This document shows, piece after piece, positions 1-5,278 of a stretch of DNA of 5,278 nucleotides. The stretch lies in contig DTSC01000061.1 in assembly GCA_012965625.1 (NCBI GenBank), positions 1-5,278 of the forward strand, given 5' to 3'. The DNA is from Flavobacteriales bacterium (GTDB lineage: Bacteria > Bacteroidota > Bacteroidia > NORP154). The position numbers and the translations under genes were made by a program. The first letter of the stretch is position 1. The number at the start of each line of letters is the position of its first letter. The notes below the pieces were generated by a model. That model saw only the letters and a list, made by a program, of their open reading frames with translations. It did no database searches and was not told the origin of the DNA.

Positions 1-899
1 ACCACTTTGTTTCCGGTTAAACTGGCTGCTCGCTTTTTAAAAGAAGCCACTGCAACTGCGGCTGCTCCTTCAATTATCTTATGGTGCTTATTCATCATCC
101 AAACGATGTTTTCTGCTATTTCCTCTTCACTTACAGTTTCGTAATCATCTACCAGCTCTCTACAGATATCGAAGGTGATACTATCAGGTTCTAATCCTCC
201 TGCAGAGCCATCCGACAATGTGTTTTCAGGCTCTTCTATAACGACCACTTCTCCTTTTTTTACACTTAGGTACATCTCTGCGGATCTCTCCGGCAAGCAT
301 CCAATAAGCCGTGTTTTGGGCGATCGCTCCTTAAAAAATGTTGCTATGCCAGACATCATGCCTCCACCGCCAATACAGCCAAAAACATAATCGACATCAT
401 TTATTTCTGCTGCAATCTCCAGCGCAATAGTTCCCTGCCCTCCGATGATCTGAGCATCGTTGTATGGTGAAACCCATGTCAGCTTGTGTTGGGCTGCGTA
501 TTTTTTTGCATATAGCTCAGTGGTTAGACAATCCAACCCATGAAACTTTAGCTCCGCATTATAATGCTTTAAGGCATCAATTTTAGACTGCACCGCATTT
601 TCGGGAAGAAAAATAGTGCCTTTTGTTCCGGTTACATTTAAGGCGTTTGCCATTCCCTGGGCATGATTACCTGTAGAAGCGGTAATGCAGCCTTTCTGTT
701 TTTCTTCATTGTTCAGCGACAGCACTTTGTTCATCGCCCCCCTGGCTTTAAACGAACCGGTAATTTGTTCCGACTCCAATTTAAAGTATACCTCTCCTTG
801 AATTAATTCTGATAAGTAAACCGATTTAAAAAGCGGTGTTTTTAAAATATAGGGCTGAATCCTCTGTTCTGCATCTAAGATCTCCTGGAAGATATTCAT
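1..899 (-). CDS. Serine/threonine dehydratase-like PLP enzyme, 3' end cut by the window
   Basis: This is a fold-type II PLP enzyme of the serine/threonine dehydratase family, expected to deaminate a hydroxy amino acid in the cytoplasm. I translated it by hand: 299 complete codons are visible and the frame is still open at position 1. Seen: GSFKARGA at residues 48-55 with K51 as the predicted Schiff-base lysine, TASTGNHAQG at 73-82 (substrate/carboxylate loop), the glycine-rich phosphate-binding loop IGGGGMMSG at 176-184, SDGSAGG at 229-235 and EGAAAVAVAS at 277-286. The last motif normally lies close to the end of the 310-330 residue core, so only about 15-30 residues should be missing. An ACT domain as in long biosynthetic IlvA cannot be excluded, but is not seen. 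The ATG at 899 overlaps the stop of the upstream aminotransferase (ATGA), which fixes the start and implies translational coupling. The exact substrate (threonine, serine, or a special hydroxy amino acid as for EutB-like members) cannot be read from the sequence. Confidence 0.9.
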   Translation of the reverse strand, partial: MNIFQEILDAEQRIQPYILKTPLFKSVYLSELIQGEVYFKLESEQITGSFKARGAMNKVLSLNNEEKQKGCITASTGNHAQGMANALNVTGTKGTIFLPENAVQSKIDALKHYNAELKFHGLDCLTTELYAKKYAAQHKLTWVSPYNDAQIIGGQGTIALEIAAEINDVDYVFGCIGGGGMMSGIATFFKERSPKTRLIGCLPERSAEMYLSVKKGEVVVIEEPENTLSDGSAGGLEPDSITFDICRELVDDYETVSEEEIAENIVWMMNKHHKIIEGAAAVAVASFKKRAASLTGNKV

Positions 900-2023
900 G
901 CTATTTCCAATTTAAATCGTTCTATCAGGGCGTTTTTCATGATTTCCAGTCCTTCGGCCAATACATCATATCTTTCTCCAATTCCTATTCTGATATAACC
1001 ATCCATTCCATAGCAATCACCGGAAATGATAAAAACGGAATGTTCTTTACGTAACCAATCCGACAGTTCAGAAGAATTAATGTCCAATTTATATCTTAAA
1101 AAAGCCATCCCACCCGCTTTTGGGGGAACAAATTCAAAAAGATCCTGGTAGGAATTGACCCATTCTGTGAACATGGCCAGGTTCCTTTGCAGCAGCTTCC
1201 GATTACGAGATAAGATCTTTGACCGATTATCTGTTTCAAGTGCGATCTGAGCAACGTATTGGCTAACAATACCTGTTGAGATCGATGTATAATCGTGGTA
1301 GGCCCATGCCTGATCAGCAAAGCCAATTGGCCCCATCAGGTATCCGATGCGTAATCCGGGTAAAGCGTAAGATTTTGACAAACCCCCGTTTACAGTGCAT
1401 TTATCATACAAGCCGTAAAAACTAGTGATCTCGATTTCATTTAATTCCGAACCGCGATAAATCTCATCAGAGTGGATCCATGTATCGTTTTCTCTGGCGA
1501 TGGCAACAATTTCGTTCATTTCAGCGTCACTTAGCACATAACCCGTTGGGTTGTTGGGGTTGCAGATCACAATCATTTTTGTCTCTGGTGTAACCAATTG
1601 CCGGAGCTCCTTCAGGTCAGGCTTCCAGCTGTTTTCTTGTCGTAGATGGAACCCGTCAACCTTGCAGCCCATATCTTCAGCTATACCCCATATTTGCATG
1701 TAATTCGGCACCATCATTACCACGTGGTCGCCCGTTTCAAGCAGCGTTTTACAAAGAACATAATTTGCTTCTGCTGAACCGTTGGTTATCAGCACCTGGT
1801 CTGCATTTTTGCAATCGTAAAGGCTGGCGATTTGCTTTCGCAATGGTATGGCCCCATTGGTTTGACCATAACCCAAGTTCAGGTTTAACAAGTCCTTTTG
1901 TTGTTCTGCCGACAAAAGCTCGCTAAGTGCGTAGGGATGAAAACCGCTTTCAGTAAGGTTATAATCAACCGTGTTTTCATATAAGGATTGTATTCTTTCT
2001 AATTCAAATATTTTGATTTTCAT
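896..2023 (-). CDS. Fold-type I PLP-dependent aminotransferase (class I/II)
   Basis: A complete 375-residue aminotransferase of the AspAT-like class I/II family, cytoplasmic, transferring an amino group between an amino acid and a 2-oxo acid. Seen: NGSAEAN (81-87, phosphate-binding region), CNPNNPTG (154-161, N158 matching the ring-contacting Asn), HSDEIYRG (184-191, D186 and Y189 contacting PLP), GLSKSYALPGLRIGY (214-228) with K217 as the Schiff-base lysine and R225 binding phosphate, and GYIRIGIGE (342-350) with R345 as the substrate carboxylate arginine. No key residue is missing and the length is slightly short for the family (about 390), with a compact N-terminus. An in-frame TAA at 2030-2032 bounds the ATG at 2023, so no longer start is possible. 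No Shine-Dalgarno is visible, as is usual in Bacteroidota. It is the first gene of a pair with the dehydratase. The overall look resembles the subgroup that includes capreomycidine synthase-like enzymes, but that is an impression and the substrate is unknown. Confidence 0.93.
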   Translation of the reverse strand: MKIKIFELERIQSLYENTVDYNLTESGFHPYALSELLSAEQQKDLLNLNLGYGQTNGAIPLRKQIASLYDCKNADQVLITNGSAEANYVLCKTLLETGDHVVMMVPNYMQIWGIAEDMGCKVDGFHLRQENSWKPDLKELRQLVTPETKMIVICNPNNPTGYVLSDAEMNEIVAIARENDTWIHSDEIYRGSELNEIEITSFYGLYDKCTVNGGLSKSYALPGLRIGYLMGPIGFADQAWAYHDYTSISTGIVSQYVAQIALETDNRSKILSRNRKLLQRNLAMFTEWVNSYQDLFEFVPPKAGGMAFLRYKLDINSSELSDWLRKEHSVFIISGDCYGMDGYIRIGIGERYDVLAEGLEIMKNALIERFKLEIA

Positions 2024-2056
2024 AATCGTTTAATTATTGAATTCTGCAAAAGGGGG

Positions 2057-2068
2057 CCTTGTTCAAGG
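2057..2068. repeat. Short palindrome CCTTG-TT-CAAGG
   Basis: Perfect 5-base arms separated by two bases, 34 bases upstream of the aminotransferase start codon. The two-base centre is too tight for a good RNA hairpin, so if it has a function a protein-binding site is more likely. It may be chance. Confidence 0.25.
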
Positions 2069-2112
2069 GATACTTGATTTAAATAGTGTTCTTAGAATTT
2101 TGACATACCATG

Positions 2113-2131
2113 ACCCTAAATTAAATAGGGT
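2113..2131. repeat. Inverted repeat in the operon leader
   Basis: ACCCTA (2113-2118) and TAGGGT (2126-2131) form perfect 6-base arms around a 7-base AT-only centre. It lies about 80-110 bases upstream of the aminotransferase start. There is no T tract after it, so it is not a terminator. An operator or a leader hairpin is possible. Confidence 0.4.
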
Positions 2132-2226
2132 ATCCAGCGAATGCTGCAAGAGGCGATTCAACTTCCCAATTTCTTCCCTAATGATAGATATCGAATCGTA
2201 ACAGGGTTATAAACCTCATCTGATAA

Positions 2227-2234
2227 CAAATATA
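2227..2234 (-). promoter_or_regulatory. Possible Bacteroidota -7 box for the aminotransferase operon
   Basis: On the minus strand this reads TATATTTG, an exact match to the Bacteroidota TAnnTTTG -7 element. No TTG -33 element lies 17-23 bases upstream, where the minus strand is an A/T run, so the call rests on the -7 box alone. It would place transcription start near 2220. Confidence 0.3.
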
Positions 2235-2294
2235 TTGAAAATTTTATAGTTTTTTTAGATTTGGTCACATTGTTTAAATTCAGGAAGAAAGCAT

Positions 2295-2320
2295 AAAAAA
2301 GGGAGTAAAACTACCCCCTT
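2295..2320 (-). terminator. Intrinsic terminator of tRNA-Arg
   Basis: Read on the minus strand, AAGGGGGTA pairs with TACTCCCTT (9 base pairs including one G-U) around a GTTT loop, and the 3' arm runs straight into a T tract (plus-strand A run 2295-2300). It begins 5 bases past the 3' end of the tRNA, so it should end the tRNA transcript and insulate the aminotransferase operon. The plus strand has no T tract after the stem, so it works in one direction only. Confidence 0.8.
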
Positions 2321-2325
2321 ATCAG

Positions 2326-2397
2326 TAGCCCCGACAGGAATCGAACCTGTATCTAGAGTTTAGGAAACTCCTATTCTATCCGTTGAACTACGGGGCC
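2326..2397 (-). tRNA. tRNA-Arg (anticodon CCU)
   Basis: The minus strand folds as a full cloverleaf. The acceptor stem is GGCCCCG with CGGGGCT (first pair G-U). The D stem is GTTC/GAAT with an 8-base loop. The anticodon stem is GGAGT/ACTCT with loop TTCCTAA, giving anticodon CCU for AGG codons. The variable region is 4 bases and the T stem is ACAGG/CCTGT with loop TTCGATT. The discriminator is A at 2326, and CCA is not encoded (CTG follows), so it must be added after transcription. It is a single tRNA gene with its own promoter and terminator, divergent from the peptidase gene. Confidence 0.97.
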
Positions 2398-2408
2398 AAA
2401 ATATTTTC

Positions 2409-2442
2409 CAAAGGTAAAAAAATGACAATTAATCCCTGACAA
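2409..2442 (-). promoter_or_regulatory. Promoter of tRNA-Arg (Bacteroidota type)
   Basis: The minus strand carries TACCTTTG at 2416-2409, an exact TAnnTTTG -7 box. A TTG at 2442-2440 lies 23 bases upstream, at the upper end of the spacing known for the -33 element. Transcription would start around 2403, a few bases before the mature tRNA 5' end at 2397. The -33 part lies inside the palindrome at 2437-2450. Confidence 0.6.
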
Positions 2443-2450
2443 TAATGTCA
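2437..2450. repeat. Small palindrome TGACA-ATAA-TGTCA
   Basis: Perfect 5-base arms around a 4-base centre, placed between the divergent tRNA-Arg and peptidase genes and overlapping the proposed -33 element of the tRNA promoter. It could be a regulator site, but nothing else supports that. Confidence 0.3.
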
Positions 2451-2526
2451 ACTTGAAATTATCATTATGTGCGTAAAAGCATGTTGCTGCTACCAAATAA
2501 TATTAGGAATTTTCCACCAAAACTAT

Positions 2527-2534
2527 TAAGTTTG
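2527..2534 (+). promoter_or_regulatory. Possible -7 box for the C25 peptidase gene
   Basis: TAAGTTTG is an exact match to the Bacteroidota TAnnTTTG element, about 100 bases before the peptidase start codon. No TTG is found 17-23 bases upstream, so only the -7 half supports it. A near match with one extra base (TATTATTTG, 2614-2622) lies too close to the ATG to be a good promoter. Confidence 0.3.
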
Positions 2535-2636
2535 AGTAGCTTAAGTGATGTCAGCCCTAATTTTTATAAAAGATTCTTATTGGTTTTCAATGATAGGGGT
2601 TCTTTAATATAGATATTATTTGATTAGAAACTCATA

Positions 2637-5147
2637 ATGAAAACATCCATTAAATTTCTTGTCTACATTGGATTGTTGGTTGGTCTTAACAGTGTGCAAG
2701 CCCAAAGAAATTCCAGCCCACTGGCCAATAACATTATTGGAAATACTGAACCAACAAGGAATATTATAGAAAGTAATTATAACACCTGTGAATTGGAATA
2801 TACATTTAATGGGTATAGCACCACCGAAAAACGGGTGAACTCAAAAACCTATCATTACGTTCATATCAACGGTTTTGGGAAGATGTCAGAATTGGGCAAA
2901 CCTGCACTTCCGTCTCATACAGAAATGATTGCAATACCAAAAGGCAGCAAGGTGGGAATAAAGATTATTTCTGCTGATTATCAGGACATTACTGGTTATA
3001 TGGTGCATCCGGCACTTAAGCCAGCCAGTGATGAAGTGGGGGCTCCAGAACCAAGGTTTGAGATTAACGATATACAATACAACACAAATGCATTTTATCC
3101 ATCAGAGATTGTAGAAAGCTCAGAAACCTATATTTTAAGAGGTTTGCCAGTGGCCCTGGTCAATATAAGGCCGGTTCAATTTAACCCAGTTACCAAGACC
3201 CTTAGGATATATTCAAAGATCAGGTATAAGATATCATTTAAGGGACAGGATGGAAAATTAAACAACTTTATTGTCCGCTCCAGCCCGCAGTTTCTATCCT
3301 ATGCAAGAAACATCGTGCTCAACAACAACTTGATTGAGACAAAAGGATCAGGGGCTAAATTAAAATCAGGCAGCACAGATTATATTATTATCACACATCC
3401 TGACTATAGGAATGCTGCTGATACTTTGGCAAAATGGAAAATGCAGCTTGGCTATGATGTTGTAATAATTGAAAAAGCAAACTGGACAAGTGCCCAAATA
3501 AAGGACACTGTAAGTGCCCGGTATTATAGTGGGAGCCCGGCTCCGGATTATGTGGTTTTTCTGGGGGACGTCGACAAGGTTCCGGGAGAGATCATTAGTT
3601 CCAGCTTTTCTTGTGATCTCTATTACGTTTGCATGGATGGTGCCGGTGATTACTTTGCAGATATGGCAGGGGGCAGAATCTCTGTTAATTCAAGTGCTGA
3701 GGCCCTGATGGTAGTTCAAAAAATGGTGAACTACGAGCGAAATCCTGTTACAGACACTTCTTTTTACGATATCGGCTTAAACTGCACTCAATTCCAGGAT
3801 TATGATAGTGACAATTATGCTGACCGGAGATTTTCTCTCACCAGCGAAAACGTATATGATTATATGACCACTTCACAGGGGTTTAATGTGAGCCGCGTCT
3901 ATGTTACTGGAGTTAATGATGATCCACAGTTTTGGAATAATGGTTATTATGCAGGAGGAGAGCCCTTGCCATCCTACCTGCTTAAACCTGGATTCCTATG
4001 GGATGGTGATGCAGCGGATATTATTAATGAGATCAACGCAGGAAAGTTATTTGTCCTTCACAGAGATCATGGATATACCGGAGGGTGGGGAGACCCGGCT
4101 TTTTCAATTTCCGATATTCCCAACCTAAATAATGGCGCAAAGCTGCCTGTTATGTTCAGCATCAATTGTTCCTCCGGAGATTTTGGCTCTACTTCATTTG
4201 CTGAAAAAATGCTTCAAAAAGATAATGGAGGTGCAGTAGGCGTGGTTGCTGCTTCAGACATAAGCTATAGTGGTTATAATGATGCCATGGCTATTGGATT
4301 CTTTGATGGAATTTGGTCTAACCCTGGCATAGCACCAAACTTTACTGGAAGTGGATGGATCCCCAATCCTTCAGTAACACCACATACAGATATACATAAT
4401 ATGGGCTTTGTCTTAATGCAGGGCCTGGTGCGGATGACGGAAACCTGGGGTGGATTCCAAACCTCTCATGAACTATTTCATTACCACGGCGATCCTGCCA
4501 TGCGAATATGGACAGATGTACCCGAATCCATTGTTGCCACCCACTCAGACAGTATCATATGTAGTGGAACAACTTTATCAATAAACTCATGTTCATATGC
4601 AGATGGCTTGGCAACACTTTACCACAATGGTCAATTGATCGGTTCCACCCAGTTATCAGGAGGCACAGGCACCATTACCTTTGATCCTATTACCAATATC
4701 ATACCCTACGCAACCCTTACCATTTCAGGACATAATTATGCCCCTTATGCTTATGATGTTGCCATTACAGGATGTACTTTCCCCCCTGTCGCCAATTTTA
4801 TTACTTCTGATACAGGAGCTGTGTTTTGTGGTTCCTCTACGGAAACGATCACTTTAACAGATCTATCAATTTACGGCCCGGACACCTGGTATTGGTCCGT
4901 TAGCCCTCCCTATGCTAATTATGTTAACGGAACCAATCAATATTCACAGCATCCGCAAATTCAGCTTACCGGACCAGGAACCTATACGGTAACCCTTTCG
5001 GCAACTAATGTCTTTGGTTCTGACACATCTACTGCTATTGACATAATTAAAGTAAATTCTGGAATAACAATCCCGTTTATTGAATTGAACTTGTGGGTTT
5101 TGAGAATTCGCATTGGTCCCGTTCATAAAAGAGATCGTTCCAGGTGA
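2637..5147 (+). CDS. Secreted gingipain-like cysteine peptidase (family C25) with Ig and PKD domains, 3' end disrupted
   Basis: This 836-residue product is a C25 (gingipain-type) endopeptidase. Residues 1-22 are a signal peptide (Lys-rich start, hydrophobic core, VQA before Q23). Residues ~23-245 resemble the C25 propeptide, with GKPALPSHTEMIAIPKG at 87-103. The catalytic domain spans ~248-626: YVVFLGDVDKVPG (305-317), LHRDHGYTGGWGDP (474-487) with H478 as predicted catalytic His, and FSINCSSGDF (507-516) with C511 as nucleophile. The His-Cys spacing of 33 equals that in RgpB (H211/C244) and Kgp. YHGDPAMRIW (616-625) closes the domain. Residues ~628-712 match the gingipain Ig-like domain (TLYHNGQLIGS). 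Residues ~715-806 are a complete PKD domain (TDLSIYGPDTWYWS, GTYTVTLSATN). After linker residue P813 the product no longer resembles anything and ends at a TGA. No type IX sorting domain is present. The true gene probably continued with more PKD domains, now inverted. Substrate specificity is unknown. Confidence 0.9.
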   Translation: MKTSIKFLVYIGLLVGLNSVQAQRNSSPLANNIIGNTEPTRNIIESNYNTCELEYTFNGYSTTEKRVNSKTYHYVHINGFGKMSELGKPALPSHTEMIAIPKGSKVGIKIISADYQDITGYMVHPALKPASDEVGAPEPRFEINDIQYNTNAFYPSEIVESSETYILRGLPVALVNIRPVQFNPVTKTLRIYSKIRYKISFKGQDGKLNNFIVRSSPQFLSYARNIVLNNNLIETKGSGAKLKSGSTDYIIITHPDYRNAADTLAKWKMQLGYDVVIIEKANWTSAQIKDTVSARYYSGSPAPDYVVFLGDVDKVPGEIISSSFSCDLYYVCMDGAGDYFADMAGGRISVNSSAEALMVVQKMVNYERNPVTDTSFYDIGLNCTQFQDYDSDNYADRRFSLTSENVYDYMTTSQGFNVSRVYVTGVNDDPQFWNNGYYAGGEPLPSYLLKPGFLWDGDAADIINEINAGKLFVLHRDHGYTGGWGDPAFSISDIPNLNNGAKLPVMFSINCSSGDFGSTSFAEKMLQKDNGGAVGVVAASDISYSGYNDAMAIGFFDGIWSNPGIAPNFTGSGWIPNPSVTPHTDIHNMGFVLMQGLVRMTETWGGFQTSHELFHYHGDPAMRIWTDVPESIVATHSDSIICSGTTLSINSCSYADGLATLYHNGQLIGSTQLSGGTGTITFDPITNIIPYATLTISGHNYAPYAYDVAITGCTFPPVANFITSDTGAVFCGSSTETITLTDLSIYGPDTWYWSVSPPYANYVNGTNQYSQHPQIQLTGPGTYTVTLSATNVFGSDTSTAIDIIKVNSGITIPFIELNLWVLRIRIGPVHKRDRSR

Positions 5148-5278
5148 GAACGACCAAGACCATGAATTTGGATTGTATAATGACAGGTCCCAAAAAACAA
5201 TTGTATCAGCAGTGCCATTACAAGAAATGGACGTGTCAGATGCCATAAAGTCAACCAAAGGCAAGGTGTTTGAGGAAT
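4944..5278 (-). CDS. Inverted PKD-domain coding fragment, open at the window edge
   Basis: The minus strand is open from the window end to a stop at 4944, but only codons from 5276 down to 5076 look like real protein: a PKD domain of 67 visible residues including PLVDFMASDTSISCNG, WDLSLYNPNSWSWSFSPG and NGTNANSQNPQVQFNK. It aligns step by step with the plus-strand PKD domain of the peptidase (SDT, C, DLS, Y, P, W-WS, SP, NGTN, SQ, PQ). After QVQFNK the expected PKD end (a GTYTVTLTATN-like strand) is missing. Below 5076 the frame is just the antisense of the peptidase gene, so that tail is not meaningful. No start is visible; TTG at 5264 lies within the linker and is unlikely to be a real start. 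The fragment is best read as a piece of a multi-PKD protein, perhaps the peptidase itself, in reversed orientation. Confidence 0.7.
   Translation of the reverse strand, partial: SSNTLPLVDFMASDTSISCNGTADTIVFWDLSLYNPNSWSWSFSPGTISFMNGTNANSQNPQVQFNKRDCYSRIYFNYVNSSRCVRTKDISCRKGYRIGSWSGKLNLRML
5055..5086. repeat. Imperfect inverted repeat at the PKD inversion junction
   Basis: AATTC (5055-5059) pairs with GAATT (5082-5086), and AATAA (5063-5067) pairs with TTATT (5077-5081). A 3-base bulge (TGG) lies on one side and a 9-base centre remains. The point where both PKD frames lose homology (about 5073-5078) falls inside this element. It could be a crossover site for inversion, or the short self-complementarity that creates fold-back chimeras. 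Being short and AT-rich, it could also be chance. Confidence 0.35.

Larger units (their letters stand above)
2024..2325. other. Intergenic/leader region upstream of the aminotransferase operon
   Basis: This stretch of about 300 bases has no convincing gene. It contains the terminator of the tRNA (2295-2320), a possible -7 promoter box for the minus-strand operon (2227-2234), and two short palindromes in the presumed leader (2113-2131 and 2057-2068). If the promoter is real, the operon mRNA has a leader of about 195 bases, long for a simple biosynthetic operon. A minus-strand frame without ATG stays open for 47 codons, ending at the TGA at 2063-2065, and is probably chance. Confidence 0.5.

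Noticed and set aside
175..390. Plus-strand open frames at 175-390 and 836-1054, over the two PLP enzyme genes.
   Set aside because: They lie antisense to strongly supported enzyme genes and their translations show no recognisable motifs.
2063..2209. A minus-strand frame of about 47 codons without a stop, with an amphipathic look (REEIGKLNRLLQHSLDTLF).
   Set aside because: It has no ATG, follows an in-frame stop directly, and 47 open codons are expected by chance in DNA of this composition. A decayed gene remnant cannot be excluded.
2180..2219. A 13-codon ATG reading frame on the minus strand just after the proposed -7 box, considered as a leader peptide.
   Set aside because: There is no ribosome-binding signal, no run of regulatory codons and no terminator/antiterminator pair after it.
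2580..2608. TTGGTT and TTTAAT spaced by 17 bases, resembling a proteobacterial sigma-70 promoter before the peptidase gene.
   Set aside because: The boxes match poorly, and Bacteroidota promoters use the TTG / TAnnTTTG pattern instead.
2886..4128. Short frames inside the peptidase gene (2886-3077 minus, 3514-3708 plus and 3901-4128 plus).
   Set aside because: They overlap the conserved propeptide and catalytic domain in other frames and have no features of their own.
4944..5075. The last part of the minus-strand frame after the PKD fragment.
   Set aside because: It is the antisense of the well-supported plus-strand PKD domain and has no domain resemblance, so it is only a run-on to the next stop.

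Overview
The window looks like chromosomal DNA from a member of the Bacteroidota. Three things point there: two Bacteroidota-type -7 boxes (TAnnTTTG) just upstream of genes (a third, weaker one is also noted), no convincing Shine-Dalgarno sequences, and a gingipain-type (family C25) peptidase carrying a Bacteroidota-style PKD domain. Base composition is moderately AT-rich. Genus cannot be read from the sequence.

Layout: positions 1-2023 hold two minus-strand genes for PLP enzymes, a fold-type I aminotransferase (896-2023) followed by a serine/threonine dehydratase-like enzyme (899 down to the window edge, 3' end cut off). They share an ATGA start/stop overlap, so they are almost certainly one operon for amino-acid metabolism. 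Positions 2024-2325 form a leader region with a possible -7 box and two small palindromes. A tRNA-Arg(CCU) gene follows on the minus strand (2326-2397) with its own promoter and a clear intrinsic terminator. Positions 2398-2636 separate this tRNA from the divergent plus-strand peptidase gene.

The plus-strand gene (2637-5147) encodes a secreted C25 cysteine peptidase with signal peptide, propeptide, His/Cys catalytic domain, gingipain-like Ig domain and one complete PKD domain. Right after that PKD domain the reading frame stops making sense. From about 5076 to the window end, a second, clearly related PKD domain is encoded on the opposite strand and loses its homology at the same point. The two half-structures meet head to head at about 5073-5078. 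This is the most notable feature of the window: an inversion junction inside a tandem-PKD surface or secreted protease gene. It could be a real DNA inversion (possibly phase or antigenic variation) or a chimeric or assembly artefact, and the window alone cannot decide. As read, the peptidase lacks the C-terminal type IX secretion sorting domain that such proteins normally need.
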